From Vibrio amylolyticus (lineage in GTDB: Bacteria > Pseudomonadota > Gammaproteobacteria > Enterobacterales > Vibrionaceae), in the NCBI RefSeq assembly GCF_023145695.1, contig NZ_JAJHVV010000001.1, forward strand, positions 310,001-374,000: 64,000 bases of DNA, written 5' to 3'. The notes under the pieces were generated by a model that made no database searches, had not been told where the DNA came from, and worked only from the letters and a program-made list of their open reading frames with translations. The translations under genes and the position numbers were made by a program. Of the stretch, positions 52,053 to 62,834 are shown piece by piece. Each line of letters opens with the position of its first letter. The stretch's first letter is position 1.

Positions 52053-52301
52053 ATGAGTACAAAAAAACCAATTGCAGCCTTTGATCTTCTTCTTATTGCG
52101 AACCAAATCATTCAAGAACATGAAGATTATATTGATGGAATGCGTGCAACCTCTGTTGAAGAGAAAGATGAAGTGCTGGTTTTTAAAGGTGACTATTTTC
52201 TTGATGATAATGGGTTACCAACGGCCAACACCACCGCAGTCTTTAATATGTTTAAGTATCTAGCGCACCAACTCTCAAAAGAATTCACTGTCGAAAAATA
52301 A
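52053..52301 (+). CDS. yciN: YciN family protein (DUF2498)
   Basis: 82 residues from the ATG at 52053; an upstream TTG at 52035 is less likely. Matches E. coli YciN: LLLIANQIIQEHEDYIDGM, VLVFKGDYFLDDNGLPTA, NTTAVFNMFKYLAHQLS. Function unknown. YciN is also next to topA in E. coli, and the two genes are divergent here. No clear ribosome site is visible before the ATG. Confidence 0.85.
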   Translation: MSTKKPIAAFDLLLIANQIIQEHEDYIDGMRATSVEEKDEVLVFKGDYFLDDNGLPTANTTAVFNMFKYLAHQLSKEFTVEK

Positions 52302-52329
52302 AAAAGCTTGCCTTAGGGCAAGCTTTTTC
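52301..52329. terminator. Bidirectional terminator between yciN and aroA
   Basis: AAAGCTTGCC / GGCAAGCTTT stem with a three-base loop, T-run to the right and A-run to the left; lies between convergent genes. Confidence 0.88.
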
Positions 52330-52380
52330 AATTCAAGTGACCGTTATCGACTTTATATGTTGAGTCGATAATACCATAAA

Positions 52381-53661
52381 TTAAGCACTTAGCTCAGACA
52401 GCTTGTCAAAGTAGGTAGGGAACGTCTTTGATGTGCATTTAGGGTCATTGATCGTTACTGGTGTATCACTCAGTGCGACGAGTGAAAAACACATGGCTAT
52501 ACGGTGGTCATCATAAGTGTCAATAGCTGCATGCTTTAAGTTAGCGGTAGGGGTAACAATAATATAGTCTTCACCCTCTTCAACCCCTGCGCCTACTTTA
52601 CGTAATTCCGTCGCCATCGCGGCTAAACGATCGGTCTCTTTTACACGCCAGTTATAAACATTGCGGATCGCTGTTGTTCCTTTAGCAAACAGGGCTGTCG
52701 TTGCTATCGTCATTGCCGCATCAGGAATATGATTAAAGTCCATATCAATCGCATTCAGCTCACCACAACGAGAAATGACATAGTCATCACCCCACTCTAT
52801 TTCTGCACCCATTTTCTCCAACGCGTCAGCAAACTGAATATCACCTTGAATACTGTTTTTACCAATTCCTGTTACTTTAATCTCACCACCCTTTATTGCA
52901 GCGGCAGCCAAAAAGTACGAAGCAGAAGAAGCATCACCTTCTACTAGAAAATCACCCGGTGCTTTATACGTTTGACCAGATTGAATAACAAAAGATTGGT
53001 AATCGTTATTTATCACCTCAACACCGAATTGCTTCATAATATGAAGGGTAATGTCGATGTACGGTTTAGAAACAAGTTCACCTTCTATATTGATGGTGAT
53101 ATCACCGTTAGCAAGTGGCGCAGACATTAAGAACGCAGTTAAGAACTGACTTGAAATGGAGCCATCAATAGAAACGGTGCCTGACTCTAAGCCTGTTCCC
53201 GTGATTTTAAGAGGTGGATAATCTTCATTTTCCAAATATTCAATCTTTGCGCCCGCTTCACGTAATGCGTTAACTAAGTGACCGATTGGACGCTCTTTCA
53301 TGCGGGGCTCACCCGTGAGAACAAATTCACCAGAACCTAAACAAAGCGCGGCAGCCAGAGGGCGCATTGCTGTTCCCGCATTACCTAGAAATAGCTCTTG
53401 AGCTTTCTCAACGTTAAACGCACGACCAAGTCCTGTCACTTCACAGACGGTTTTATCTTGAGACAGCTGATAGCGAACACCAAGCTGTTCCAAGGCATTT
53501 AACATATGGCGAATGTCATCACTATCAAGTAAGTTTGTTAAGCGAGTTGTCCCTTGAGCTAACGCGGCTAAGAGTAACGCTCGATTTGAAACACTCTTAG
53601 AGCCCGGTAGATTTACGACGCCATTTACTTTTTCGATCGGTTGTAACGTAAGACTTTCCAT
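52381..53661 (-). CDS. aroA: 3-phosphoshikimate 1-carboxyvinyltransferase (EPSP synthase)
   Basis: 426 residues (E. coli 427). N-terminal [36 protein letters not shown] (the glyphosate-loop region with Gly-Thr-Ala), [13 protein letters not shown], and C-terminal [14 protein letters not shown]. Condenses PEP with shikimate 3-phosphate in aromatic amino-acid synthesis. Single gene, divergent from aat. Confidence 0.98.
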   Translation of the reverse strand: MESLTLQPIEKVNGVVNLPGSKSVSNRALLLAALAQGTTRLTNLLDSDDIRHMLNALEQLGVRYQLSQDKTVCEVTGLGRAFNVEKAQELFLGNAGTAMRPLAAALCLGSGEFVLTGEPRMKERPIGHLVNALREAGAKIEYLENEDYPPLKITGTGLESGTVSIDGSISSQFLTAFLMSAPLANGDITINIEGELVSKPYIDITLHIMKQFGVEVINNDYQSFVIQSGQTYKAPGDFLVEGDASSASYFLAAAAIKGGEIKVTGIGKNSIQGDIQFADALEKMGAEIEWGDDYVISRCGELNAIDMDFNHIPDAAMTIATTALFAKGTTAIRNVYNWRVKETDRLAAMATELRKVGAGVEEGEDYIIVTPTANLKHAAIDTYDDHRIAMCFSLVALSDTPVTINDPKCTSKTFPTYFDKLSELSA

Positions 53662-53928
53662 TAAATTTTAGTATCCTTGCTCTCCATGCTCCAACTTCTC
53701 GAGTGCAGCAAAGGTGAATATTTTTAGTACTTGCAGACTAACCAAAATAATTGCCGAACTCCAGAGCTAATCGGTGATTCGTTTGAATATTTTTACACTT
53801 AAACAATTATTTATTCCCGCAATGCACTTGACATAAAGCAATGGTCGAAATTTACTACCATTTACTGACAACGTACCCAAAAATGAATACCATTATTGGA
53901 TTAGTTTGATACCACCTCTTCTATTATT

Positions 53929-54651
53929 ATGGCCATTTACATTACCGAATTGTCTTCCCACAACCTTACATTCCCCTCGCCTTATGAAGCGATGGAAGAC
54001 CCCAATGGACTGCTCGCTTTTGGGGGGGACTTATCGAAAGAACGTATCTATGCGGCTTATCAACAAGGGATATTTCCGTGGTATGGCCCTGGAGAGCCTA
54101 TTTTATGGTGGAGCCCAGCACCTCGAGCGACGTTCGATCCCGCCACTTATACCCCGTCTAGAAGTTTAAAGAAGTTTCAAAAAAAACATAACTATACCGT
54201 CTCCATTAACCAAGCGACCAAGCAAGTCATACAATTTTGTGGCCAGATACGCCCAGAAGAGGAAACTTGGCTGAATACGGATATGCAAAACGCCTATATA
54301 GAGTTATCTAAGCAAGGAGACTGCCACTCTGTCGAAGTGTGGGAAGAGGAGAAACTCATTGGTGGGCTCTATGGTATTCAAGTTGGCCAATTATTTTGTG
54401 GTGAGTCCATGTTTAGCCTTCAAAGTAATGCTTCTAAGGTCGCGCTTTGGTATTTTTGTCATCACTTTCAAAAACATGGCGGCAAGTTAATTGATTGCCA
54501 AGTCATGAACCCTCATCTTGCCTCATTAGGTGCAACGGAGCAGCCAAGAGACGAGTTTTTTAAATCATTGCTACTATTAAAGAATCAAACGGTTAATGCC
54601 CATTGTTTTCGAAAGCAGTGGTTAGCGTCTCCTTTAGAGGAACATCAATGA
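53929..54651 (+). CDS. aat: Leucyl/phenylalanyl-tRNA-protein transferase
   Basis: 240 residues. Landmarks LLAFGGDLSKERIYAAYQQGIFPWY, LWWSPAPRATF, WLNTDMQNAYIELSKQGDCHSVEVWE and VGQLFCGESMFSLQSNASKVAL. Attaches Leu or Phe to proteins with N-terminal Lys or Arg, creating N-degrons read by ClpS. Its TGA overlaps the ATG of the next gene (ATGA), so the two transferases are translated together. Confidence 0.97.
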   Translation: MAIYITELSSHNLTFPSPYEAMEDPNGLLAFGGDLSKERIYAAYQQGIFPWYGPGEPILWWSPAPRATFDPATYTPSRSLKKFQKKHNYTVSINQATKQVIQFCGQIRPEEETWLNTDMQNAYIELSKQGDCHSVEVWEEEKLIGGLYGIQVGQLFCGESMFSLQSNASKVALWYFCHHFQKHGGKLIDCQVMNPHLASLGATEQPRDEFFKSLLLLKNQTVNAHCFRKQWLASPLEEHQ

Positions 54652-55346
54652 GCTCTGATATTCAGCAAATCAGAATTGGCTTAACAGACAGTCACCCTTG
54701 TAGTTATCTTGAAAATAGAAACGAACGAGTTGCTGTCGCTCTCGATACACAGATGCACTCACCTTCTAGCTATGAGGTACTGCTTGCCAACGGTTTTCGT
54801 CGTAGCGGTGACTCCATATACAAACCTCACTGCGATAACTGCCAGTCGTGTAATGCTCTGCGTATATCGATACCCGATTTTATTCTGTCGAAAAGTCAAA
54901 GGCGGTTAAAAAATAAAGCTGCAGACTTTCACTGGGTACTGAAAGATGAAATGGATGAAAACTGGTTCGAGCTTTACTCCCGCTACATTCATGCTCGTCA
55001 CCAAAAAGGCAGCATGTATCCTCCAAAGGGTGAAGAGTTTTCTAAGTTTTCTAACTGTGCTTGGCTAAACACACAGTTTTTACATATCTATTCTGGCGAT
55101 AGGCTTATTGCGATAGCCGTGACCGATACGATGAGCAATAGCGCCAGTGCCTTTTACACCTTTTACGAGCCAGATATCCCACTGTCACTAGGCACTCTAG
55201 GGGTTTTGTATCAAATTGAATACTGCCGCACACAAGGAAAACAGTGGCTCTATTTGGGCTACCAAATCGATGAATGCCCAGCTATGAACTATAAAGTCCG
55301 ATTTCATCGTCATCAAAGGCTAGTAAATCAACGTTGGCAAGGGTAG
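54648..55346 (+). CDS. bpt: Aspartate/glutamate leucyltransferase Bpt
   Basis: 232 residues from the ATG at 54648 with AGAGGAA upstream. It has the N-terminal CDNCQSCNALRI zinc-type cysteines and the C-terminal YKVRFHRHQRLVN segment of bacterial protein transferases (also called ate). It attaches Leu to proteins with N-terminal Asp or Glu. Directly coupled to aat; this pair followed by infA is common in Vibrio. Confidence 0.95.
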   Translation: MSSDIQQIRIGLTDSHPCSYLENRNERVAVALDTQMHSPSSYEVLLANGFRRSGDSIYKPHCDNCQSCNALRISIPDFILSKSQRRLKNKAADFHWVLKDEMDENWFELYSRYIHARHQKGSMYPPKGEEFSKFSNCAWLNTQFLHIYSGDRLIAIAVTDTMSNSASAFYTFYEPDIPLSLGTLGVLYQIEYCRTQGKQWLYLGYQIDECPAMNYKVRFHRHQRLVNQRWQG

Positions 55347-55427
55347 AATACGCTCCAACTTTACATAATTCCCATTTTAACGGAGATTAATACCCGTTAA
55401 GATTGCCAAATTTCTAAAGAGGATTAA

Positions 55428-55646
<219 letters not shown>

Positions 55647-55683
55647 TCTCTGACTGCCTAGCGCAATCCGAATTAATCGAATA

Positions 55684-55720
55684 CAACAAAAAACGGAGCT
55701 TTATGCTCCGTTTTTTGTTG
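55684..55720. terminator. Bidirectional terminator between infA and tdk
   Basis: ACGGAGC / GCTCCGT stem with a TTTAT-type loop flanked by A6 and T6 runs; serves the convergent genes infA and tdk. Confidence 0.9.
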
Positions 55721-55743
55721 TCTGTTATTTAGTTGATACTTTT

Positions 55744-56322
55744 TTACTTACCCAGAGCTTCTTTATAATGGAGACGACACGCCGATACGTAGCGATCATT
55801 CCCACCAATAGCAACTTGGTCACCTTCTGCAATTGCATTACCCGCTTCGTCAGTACGAATCACCATATTCGCTTTACGGCCACAATGACAAATTGTTTTC
55901 AACTCAACGAGTTTGTCAGCCCAAGATAGAAGGTATTTACTGCCTTCGAACAGCTCACCTAAAAAATCGGTTCTTAAGCCATAACACAGTACTGGGATGT
56001 TCAGCTTATCGACAACTTCTGTCAATTGGTAAACTTGCTCTTTGGAAAGAAACTGACACTCATCAATTAGAATACAGTGTCGTTTTTCTGCTTCGTTAAG
56101 ATGTGCAATTTCTTCGTAGAGATTGGTCTCAGAGCGAAAGAGTTGAGCTTCAGACTGTAAGCCAATACGCGAACTCACTTTACCGATGCCATAACGGTCA
56201 TCAAGTGCGGCGGTAAAAATAACTGGTGTCATTCCACGCTCTTGATAGTTAAATGAAGATTGTAATAGTGTTGTTGATTTACCCGCGTTCATTGCTGAGT
56301 AATAGAAGTACATTTGAGCCAC
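55744..56322 (-). CDS. tdk: Thymidine kinase
   Basis: 192 residues. P-loop [15 protein letters not shown] near the N-terminus, [13 protein letters not shown] for metal and catalysis, the lasso region [19 protein letters not shown], and C-terminal zinc ligands ([11 protein letters not shown]). Phosphorylates thymidine in pyrimidine salvage. Stands alone. Confidence 0.97.
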   Translation of the reverse strand: MAQMYFYYSAMNAGKSTTLLQSSFNYQERGMTPVIFTAALDDRYGIGKVSSRIGLQSEAQLFRSETNLYEEIAHLNEAEKRHCILIDECQFLSKEQVYQLTEVVDKLNIPVLCYGLRTDFLGELFEGSKYLLSWADKLVELKTICHCGRKANMVIRTDEAGNAIAEGDQVAIGGNDRYVSACRLHYKEALGK

Positions 56323-56399
56323 AGAAAGTACCTACAGTGCTATTTATTTAAATAAAAAAGGTTGTAAAAGAATAAAATTAAAACGACGTAGCCAGCCAT

Positions 56400-56428
56400 A
56401 AAAAAGGGCTAACGAATTAGCCCTATTT
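56400..56428 (-). terminator. Rho-independent terminator of cysS
   Basis: AGGGCTAA / TTAGCCCT stem with a CGA-type loop, followed on the minus strand by TTTTTTATGG; six bases past the cysS stop. Confidence 0.88.
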
Positions 56429-56434
56429 CAATCC

Positions 56435-57823
56435 TTACTTACGGCGCCAAGTTGTGCCTTCTGCACCGTCCTCAAGAACGATACCCATTTCATTTAGCCT
56501 GTCTCGGGCGACGTCGGCATTCGTCCAATCTTTTGAAGCGCGAGAATCGTTACGTAACTTTATAAGGGCTTCAATTTCCGCCACTTCGTCGTTATCGCCT
56601 GCATCACCTTTTAGGAATGCTTCTGGGTCTTGGTGCAGAATGCCAATGACATCAGCCAGCTCACGCATCAGGCTACCAAGCTCACTCGCTTTTTGTATGT
56701 CTTCCGTCTTAATACGGTTGATATCACGAGCCATCTCGAAGAGTACCGAATACGCCTCTGGTGTATTGAAATCATCATTCATCGCTTCTGAGAAGCGAGC
56801 AACGTATTGTTCACCACCAGCGGCAGGAACAGTTAAATCTAAACCGCGAAGAGAGGTATATAGTCGCTCTAGAGACGCGCGCGCTTGATTCAAATTCTCT
56901 TCGCTGTAGTTTAGTTGGCTACGATAGTGACCAGACATCAGGAAGTAACGAACAGTTTCTGAATCGTAATGATTTAAAACGTCGCGGATAGTAAAGAAGT
57001 TACCTAGAGATTTAGACATCTTCTCTTTATCAACCATTACCATACCGCTGTGCATCCAAGTATTCACATATTGGGTGCCGTGCGCACAGCAAGATTGAGC
57101 AATCTCATTTTCGTGATGCGGAAACTGAAGATCAGAGCCGCCACCGTGAATGTCAAAGTGGTTACCAAGAATAGAAGAGTTCATCGCTGAACACTCAATG
57201 TGCCAACCAGGACGGCCAGGGCCCCAAGGTGATTCCCAAGTCGGTTCACCCGGCTTCGACATTTTCCAAAGCACAAAGTCCATACTGCTACGTTTTACAC
57301 TGGCTTCTTCAAGTGTCACTCGTGAACCCGCTTGCAACTGCTCAAGATCTTGGCCAGAAAGACGACCGTACTCGTCATACTTTTTCACTTCAAACATCAC
57401 ATCACCATTACTAGCAACGTAAGCAAAGCCACGTTCAATCAGCTTTTCAACCAGCTCAATGATCTCTTTAATGTATTCCGTAGCACGGGGCTCAACATCT
57501 GGGCGCTTCATGTTTAAAGCATCAAAGTCGGCGTGCATTTCTGCAATAAGGCGCTCTGTAAGTGAATCACAAGACTCACCATTTTCCGCAGCACGCTTAA
57601 TGATTTTGTCGTCGATATCGGTAATATTACGCACAAAATTCAGATCAAAGCCAAGGTAACGTAAGTAACGTGAAACCACGTCAAAAGAGACAAAAGTACG
57701 ACCGTGACCGATATGACAGAGATCGTATATGGTTACCCCACAGACATACATGCCTACTTTACCGGCATTGATTGGTTTGAATTCCTCTTTCTGTCTCGTG
57801 AGTGTGTTATATATCTTTAACAT
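56435..57823 (-). CDS. cysS: Cysteinyl-tRNA synthetase
   Basis: 462 residues (E. coli 461). Class I signatures [14 protein letters not shown] and KMSKSLGNF, with zinc ligands ([24 protein letters not shown], then [14 protein letters not shown]). Charges tRNA-Cys. Convergent with none; divergent from ppiB. Confidence 0.98.
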   Translation of the reverse strand: MLKIYNTLTRQKEEFKPINAGKVGMYVCGVTIYDLCHIGHGRTFVSFDVVSRYLRYLGFDLNFVRNITDIDDKIIKRAAENGESCDSLTERLIAEMHADFDALNMKRPDVEPRATEYIKEIIELVEKLIERGFAYVASNGDVMFEVKKYDEYGRLSGQDLEQLQAGSRVTLEEASVKRSSMDFVLWKMSKPGEPTWESPWGPGRPGWHIECSAMNSSILGNHFDIHGGGSDLQFPHHENEIAQSCCAHGTQYVNTWMHSGMVMVDKEKMSKSLGNFFTIRDVLNHYDSETVRYFLMSGHYRSQLNYSEENLNQARASLERLYTSLRGLDLTVPAAGGEQYVARFSEAMNDDFNTPEAYSVLFEMARDINRIKTEDIQKASELGSLMRELADVIGILHQDPEAFLKGDAGDNDEVAEIEALIKLRNDSRASKDWTNADVARDRLNEMGIVLEDGAEGTTWRRK

Positions 57824-58023
57824 GATCTCTATCTAATATTAGGTGAAATAAAATAGTGGCTCAGTATATCAAGTCAGGGCTTTTTAGGTAATCCCAGCAA
57901 AGGGAAAAATCAGCGATAAACGTAAATTCATTAACGGTTTCTATGATAATCCACGTATTAAATTGATTAGAGTTGATATAGAATCTTGCCCTAAAGTCAA
58001 AAAACATGAACAAAGGTATAATC

Positions 58024-58518
58024 ATGATCACTCTTCATACAAACTTCGGTGACGTTAAAGTCCAACTAAATGAAGAAAAAGCACCAGAAACGTGTGCTAA
58101 CTTTCTGCAGTACTGTCGCGACGGTTTTTACGATAACACGCTATTTCACCGTGTAATCGATGGTTTCATGGTTCAAGGCGGCGGCATGGAGTCAGGTTTA
58201 CGTGAAAAGCCTTCTCGTGCAACGATCAAAAACGAAGCAAACAATGGCCTAAGCAATAAAGTAGGTACATTAGCAATGGCTCGTACGATGGAACCGCATT
58301 CAGCAAGCTCTCAGTTTTTCATCAACGTTAACAACAACAATTTCCTAGATTTCCGTAGCGAAAGCATGGACGGTTGGGGCTACTGTGTATTCGCGGAAGT
58401 TGTTGAAGGTATGGACGTAGTTAATAAGATTAAAGGTGTTAGCACTGGTACTATGGGCATGCACCAAGACGTACCTCTAGAAGAAGTACTTATTACTGGT
58501 ACTACAATCGAAGAGTAA
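58024..58518 (+). CDS. ppiB: Peptidyl-prolyl cis-trans isomerase B (cyclophilin)
   Basis: 164 residues from the ATG at 58024 with AAAGG upstream, matching E. coli PpiB length; the start at 58006 would add six residues. Cyclophilin motifs [35 protein letters not shown] and [12 protein letters not shown]; the catalytic Arg is in FHRVI. No signal peptide, so cytoplasmic. Ends at a hairpin terminator that runs straight into lpxH. Confidence 0.96.
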   Translation: MITLHTNFGDVKVQLNEEKAPETCANFLQYCRDGFYDNTLFHRVIDGFMVQGGGMESGLREKPSRATIKNEANNGLSNKVGTLAMARTMEPHSASSQFFINVNNNNFLDFRSESMDGWGYCVFAEVVEGMDVVNKIKGVSTGTMGMHQDVPLEEVLITGTTIEE

Positions 58519-58524
58519 CAGAGT

Positions 58525-58559
58525 AAGGAGAGCACGCTAAATGCTCTCCTTTTTTTATT
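58525..58559 (+). terminator. Rho-independent terminator of ppiB, abutting lpxH
   Basis: AAGGAGAGCA / TGCTCTCCTT is a perfect 10-bp stem with loop CGCTAAA, followed by TTTTTATT. The next base is the A of the lpxH ATG. Confidence 0.88.
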
Positions 58560-59291
58560 ATGACAACATTATTTATTTCAGATCTTCACTTATCCCCTTC
58601 TCGTCCTGATATCACCGAATGCTTCATCGATTTCATGAAAAATGAAGCTATCCATGCGACCAAACTCTATGTTCTTGGGGACTTGTTTGAGTTTTGGATT
58701 GGCGATGATGACAACTCTGACTTTTCCATGCATATTCAAAAAGAGTTTAAGGCATTAACCCAACTAGGCGTTCAATGTTACTTCACACAAGGCAATCGCG
58801 ATTTCCTTGTGGGTAAACGATTTGCTAAGCAAACCGGCATGACGCTCTTAGCTGATGAAACTGTCATCGACCTCTATGGAAGAAAAGCGGTCATTCTGCA
58901 TGGTGATACACTGTGTACACTGGATGTTAAGTATTTAGAGTACCGAAAAACTGTCCACCAGCCTTGGCTACAGTGGATTTTCAATCGAATCCCTTTTTTC
59001 ATTAAAAGAAAAATCGTCTCTAAAGTACAAACAGATATAAAAGAAGAAAAACAGAGCAAATCACTCGACATCATGGACGTTACGCCCGATGAAGTCATTT
59101 CTGTGATGGATACACACCACGTTGATTTAATGATACACGGTCATACGCACAGACCGAATATCCATGAATTACAAACATCATCGGGTAACTCAACCCGTAT
59201 TGTATTAGGTGACTGGTACACTCAGGGATCAATTTTGGTCTATGATGAAAATGGGTTCAACTTAAAATCAAAACCGTTTCAGTATCCTTAA
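58560..59291 (+). CDS. lpxH: UDP-2,3-diacylglucosamine diphosphatase LpxH
   Basis: 243 residues. Calcineurin-like phosphoesterase of lipid A synthesis: [45 protein letters not shown] and [11 protein letters not shown] supply the two-Mn site. Cleaves UDP-diacylglucosamine to lipid X at the inner membrane. The ATG at 58560 gives the standard N-terminus but has no ribosome site; the only AGGAG is 30 bases back inside the ppiB terminator stem. Confidence 0.96.
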   Translation: MTTLFISDLHLSPSRPDITECFIDFMKNEAIHATKLYVLGDLFEFWIGDDDNSDFSMHIQKEFKALTQLGVQCYFTQGNRDFLVGKRFAKQTGMTLLADETVIDLYGRKAVILHGDTLCTLDVKYLEYRKTVHQPWLQWIFNRIPFFIKRKIVSKVQTDIKEEKQSKSLDIMDVTPDEVISVMDTHHVDLMIHGHTHRPNIHELQTSSGNSTRIVLGDWYTQGSILVYDENGFNLKSKPFQYP

Positions 59292-59391
59292 AAAGCGCTG
59301 TCCAGACGGAAATTGCACTGTATTGCTACAATTGATATGTAGCTGTGTTTGATATATACCTATGATCGATATTTTAACTCACGGAAAGTAA

Positions 59392-60609
59392 GTGGCTAAT
59401 TTGAAATATTCTTATGTTGCTCGTCAACCCATCTTAGATCGGGATAAAAATACTATCGGATACGAATTGTTGTTTCGTGATGGACTCAATAATAGCTTTC
59501 CAGAAATAGATCCCGACTTAGCGACAAGCCGACTATTATCAGACCACTTCTTATCAACTCATTATTCAACGTTGGGCGATAATTTAGGGTTCGTAAACTT
59601 TCCTTATCAAAGTTTAATTAACCGCGTGCCCACCCTCTTCCCTGCCAACAACTTAATTGTTGAGGTATTAGAAGACTGCCCACCAACGGACGAGTTGTTA
59701 GACGCAATAAAAGAGATGGCAAAGCAAGGCTATAAAATTGCTTTGGACGACTTTGTACCTAGCAAAGAGTGGAAACAGTTTTTACCTTATGTCTCAATTA
59801 TCAAGTTCGATATTCGTATCATATCCATAGGAAAGGCAAAGACCTTCATTGATAAAATACCATCAGGCAGAATCACGTTCCTAGCTGAAAAGGTAGAAAC
59901 GCACGAAGAGTTCCAACAAGCAAAAGACGCAGGCTTTGACTACTTTCAAGGATACTTTTTTAGCAAACCAGAGATTATCCAACGCAAGGCTTTGGAACCA
60001 TCCGTCCTGACTCTCATTCAGCTGTGTAAAGAAGTCGCTAAAGAAGATATTGACTATAAAGCCATTGATGAACTCATTAGTACTGACATCTCGCTTTCCT
60101 ATAAGCTGCTTACTTTTGTCAACTCTTCTTCTACAGTAAGCACCAAAATCGCGTCGTTCAAACAGGCGTTAATCTATCTAGGAAAAGAGCGGATAAGAAA
60201 ATTTATCTCTTTAGTGGCTATCGCTTCAACCCAAGAGTCAAAACCAGATTACTTATATGGGCTCTCCATCCAAAGAGCTCGATTTTGTGAATTACTTGCG
60301 GCTCGTAACCAGACAAACTGTATTGAAGGCAGTGCATTTCTAACTGGCATGTTTTCATTGCTAGACAGCCTGTTAGATCAACCACTCAACGTGTTAGTTG
60401 ATGAAATGCCAATTGAAGAAGAAGTTAAGGCTGCCTTAAGTACTGGCGAAGGCATGTTAGGCCTCGTTTTGGCGTTAGTGAAAGCCTATGAAAAAGCAGA
60501 TTGGGATCAAGTTACAAAGCTTTCCAATCAACTCGGCCTATCAAGTGATAATATCAATCAAAGCTACGATGACGCAGTTAAGTGGACTGCAGACTTACTC
60601 ACGAGTTGA
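59392..60609 (+). CDS. EAL-HDOD domain protein (YuxH type)
   Basis: 405 residues from a GTG at 59392 with GGAAAG eight bases upstream. An N-terminal EAL-like domain (about 1-205) reads GYELLFRDG in place of EAL, VNFPYQSL, EVLEDC, ALDDFVP, IKFDI, AEKVETHEEFQ and YFQGYFFSKP. Asn, Glu, both Asp, Lys, Glu and Gln of the catalytic set are recognisable, so c-di-GMP hydrolysis is possible. The C-terminal HDOD domain (about 205-390) lacks an HD phosphohydrolase motif. In V. cholerae such proteins affect motility and biofilm. A terminator-like palindrome follows. Confidence 0.88.
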   Translation: MANLKYSYVARQPILDRDKNTIGYELLFRDGLNNSFPEIDPDLATSRLLSDHFLSTHYSTLGDNLGFVNFPYQSLINRVPTLFPANNLIVEVLEDCPPTDELLDAIKEMAKQGYKIALDDFVPSKEWKQFLPYVSIIKFDIRIISIGKAKTFIDKIPSGRITFLAEKVETHEEFQQAKDAGFDYFQGYFFSKPEIIQRKALEPSVLTLIQLCKEVAKEDIDYKAIDELISTDISLSYKLLTFVNSSSTVSTKIASFKQALIYLGKERIRKFISLVAIASTQESKPDYLYGLSIQRARFCELLAARNQTNCIEGSAFLTGMFSLLDSLLDQPLNVLVDEMPIEEEVKAALSTGEGMLGLVLALVKAYEKADWDQVTKLSNQLGLSSDNINQSYDDAVKWTADLLTS

Positions 60610-60648
60610 TCACCTAGGTTCTTTTCACTATCTCTTTGACTCATTGTT

Positions 60649-60683
60649 TAAGGCCTATTTTAATTTAATTAAAATAAAGCCTT
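60649..60683. repeat. AT-rich inverted repeat after the EAL-HDOD gene
   Basis: AAGGC...ATTTTAATT / AATTAAAAT...GCCTT (with small bulges), a long imperfect palindrome about 40 bp past the stop; followed by A/C-rich sequence and few Ts, so its terminator activity is uncertain. Confidence 0.45.
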
Positions 60684-60791
60684 AGCCAATCCCTTACAGC
60701 GTTTTATTTTTCCAGCAGCACTTCCCTGCGGATTTACTTCATTTACTTAGCCCCTTAAAATGCGCCTCATACCCTTAATTTGGAAACAGCT

Positions 60792-61289
60792 ATGCCTTCT
60801 AGCTTTAACACTTCACCTTGCCCTTGTGGGAGCAAACGTACTTATCAAGCCTGTTGTGAGCCCATCCATTTAGATCACGCTCGGGCTAAACGTCCAGAAC
60901 AATTAATGCGCTCACGCTACAGTGCCCATGTATTAAAGCTCGTGGATTTTGTTGTCGCCACCTATCACCCTGACTGTCAGGCAGAAGAATCTCGACAGGC
61001 CATTGCAGAATCGATTGATAGTGATTGGTGCATGCTCGAAGTCACAGACACTGAAGACGGAGAATCCGATACCGAAGGTTTTGTTTCTTTTAAAGCTTAC
61101 TTTAATGATAACGGTCAACAGTACTGCTTGCAGGAGAAATCACGTTTTATTAAACAAGACGAGCTTTGGTTCTATATCGATGGGGTCGTTGATGAACAGC
61201 AGAATCACAATTCATCACAGATAAAAGTAGGAAGAAACGATCCGTGCCCATGTGGTAGCGGAAAGAAGTTTAAAAAGTGTTGTGGTTAG
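60792..61289 (+). CDS. ychJ: YchJ family protein (UPF0225) with SEC-C motifs
   Basis: 165 residues from the ATG at 60792; a TTG at 60780 could add four residues. N-terminal SEC-C motif [15 protein letters not shown], an NTF2-like middle domain ([21 protein letters not shown]) and a C-terminal SEC-C motif [17 protein letters not shown], both binding Zn through three Cys and a Cys/His. Function unknown; the second motif resembles that of SecA, which binds SecB. Convergent with serS. Confidence 0.85.
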   Translation: MPSSFNTSPCPCGSKRTYQACCEPIHLDHARAKRPEQLMRSRYSAHVLKLVDFVVATYHPDCQAEESRQAIAESIDSDWCMLEVTDTEDGESDTEGFVSFKAYFNDNGQQYCLQEKSRFIKQDELWFYIDGVVDEQQNHNSSQIKVGRNDPCPCGSGKKFKKCCG

Positions 61290-61360
61290 ACCGTAATAAC
61301 TCCCTACAAGCCTAACACCTAACTCTTGCCTTACTCCTACCTAAAAATACGATTTAGATA

Positions 61361-61394
61361 AAAAGCCGGCGAGTTTCTCAACTCGCCGGCTTTT
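61361..61394. terminator. Bidirectional terminator between ychJ and serS
   Basis: AAAAGCCGGCGAGTT / AACTCGCCGGCTTTT, a perfect 15-bp stem with a four-base loop TCTC; lies between convergent genes. Confidence 0.93.
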
Positions 61395-61422
61395 CAATAA
61401 TAAAGACTTCCAAATCAGCTAA

Positions 61423-62745
<1,323 letters not shown>

Positions 62746-62834
62746 TTATAGTTGTGAAAAACGCATCAAAACTGCACCTATTGAAGGCGTGATACGTAGA
62801 GAAATTTTAATCGAACAAATGTATCCAAAAACGC

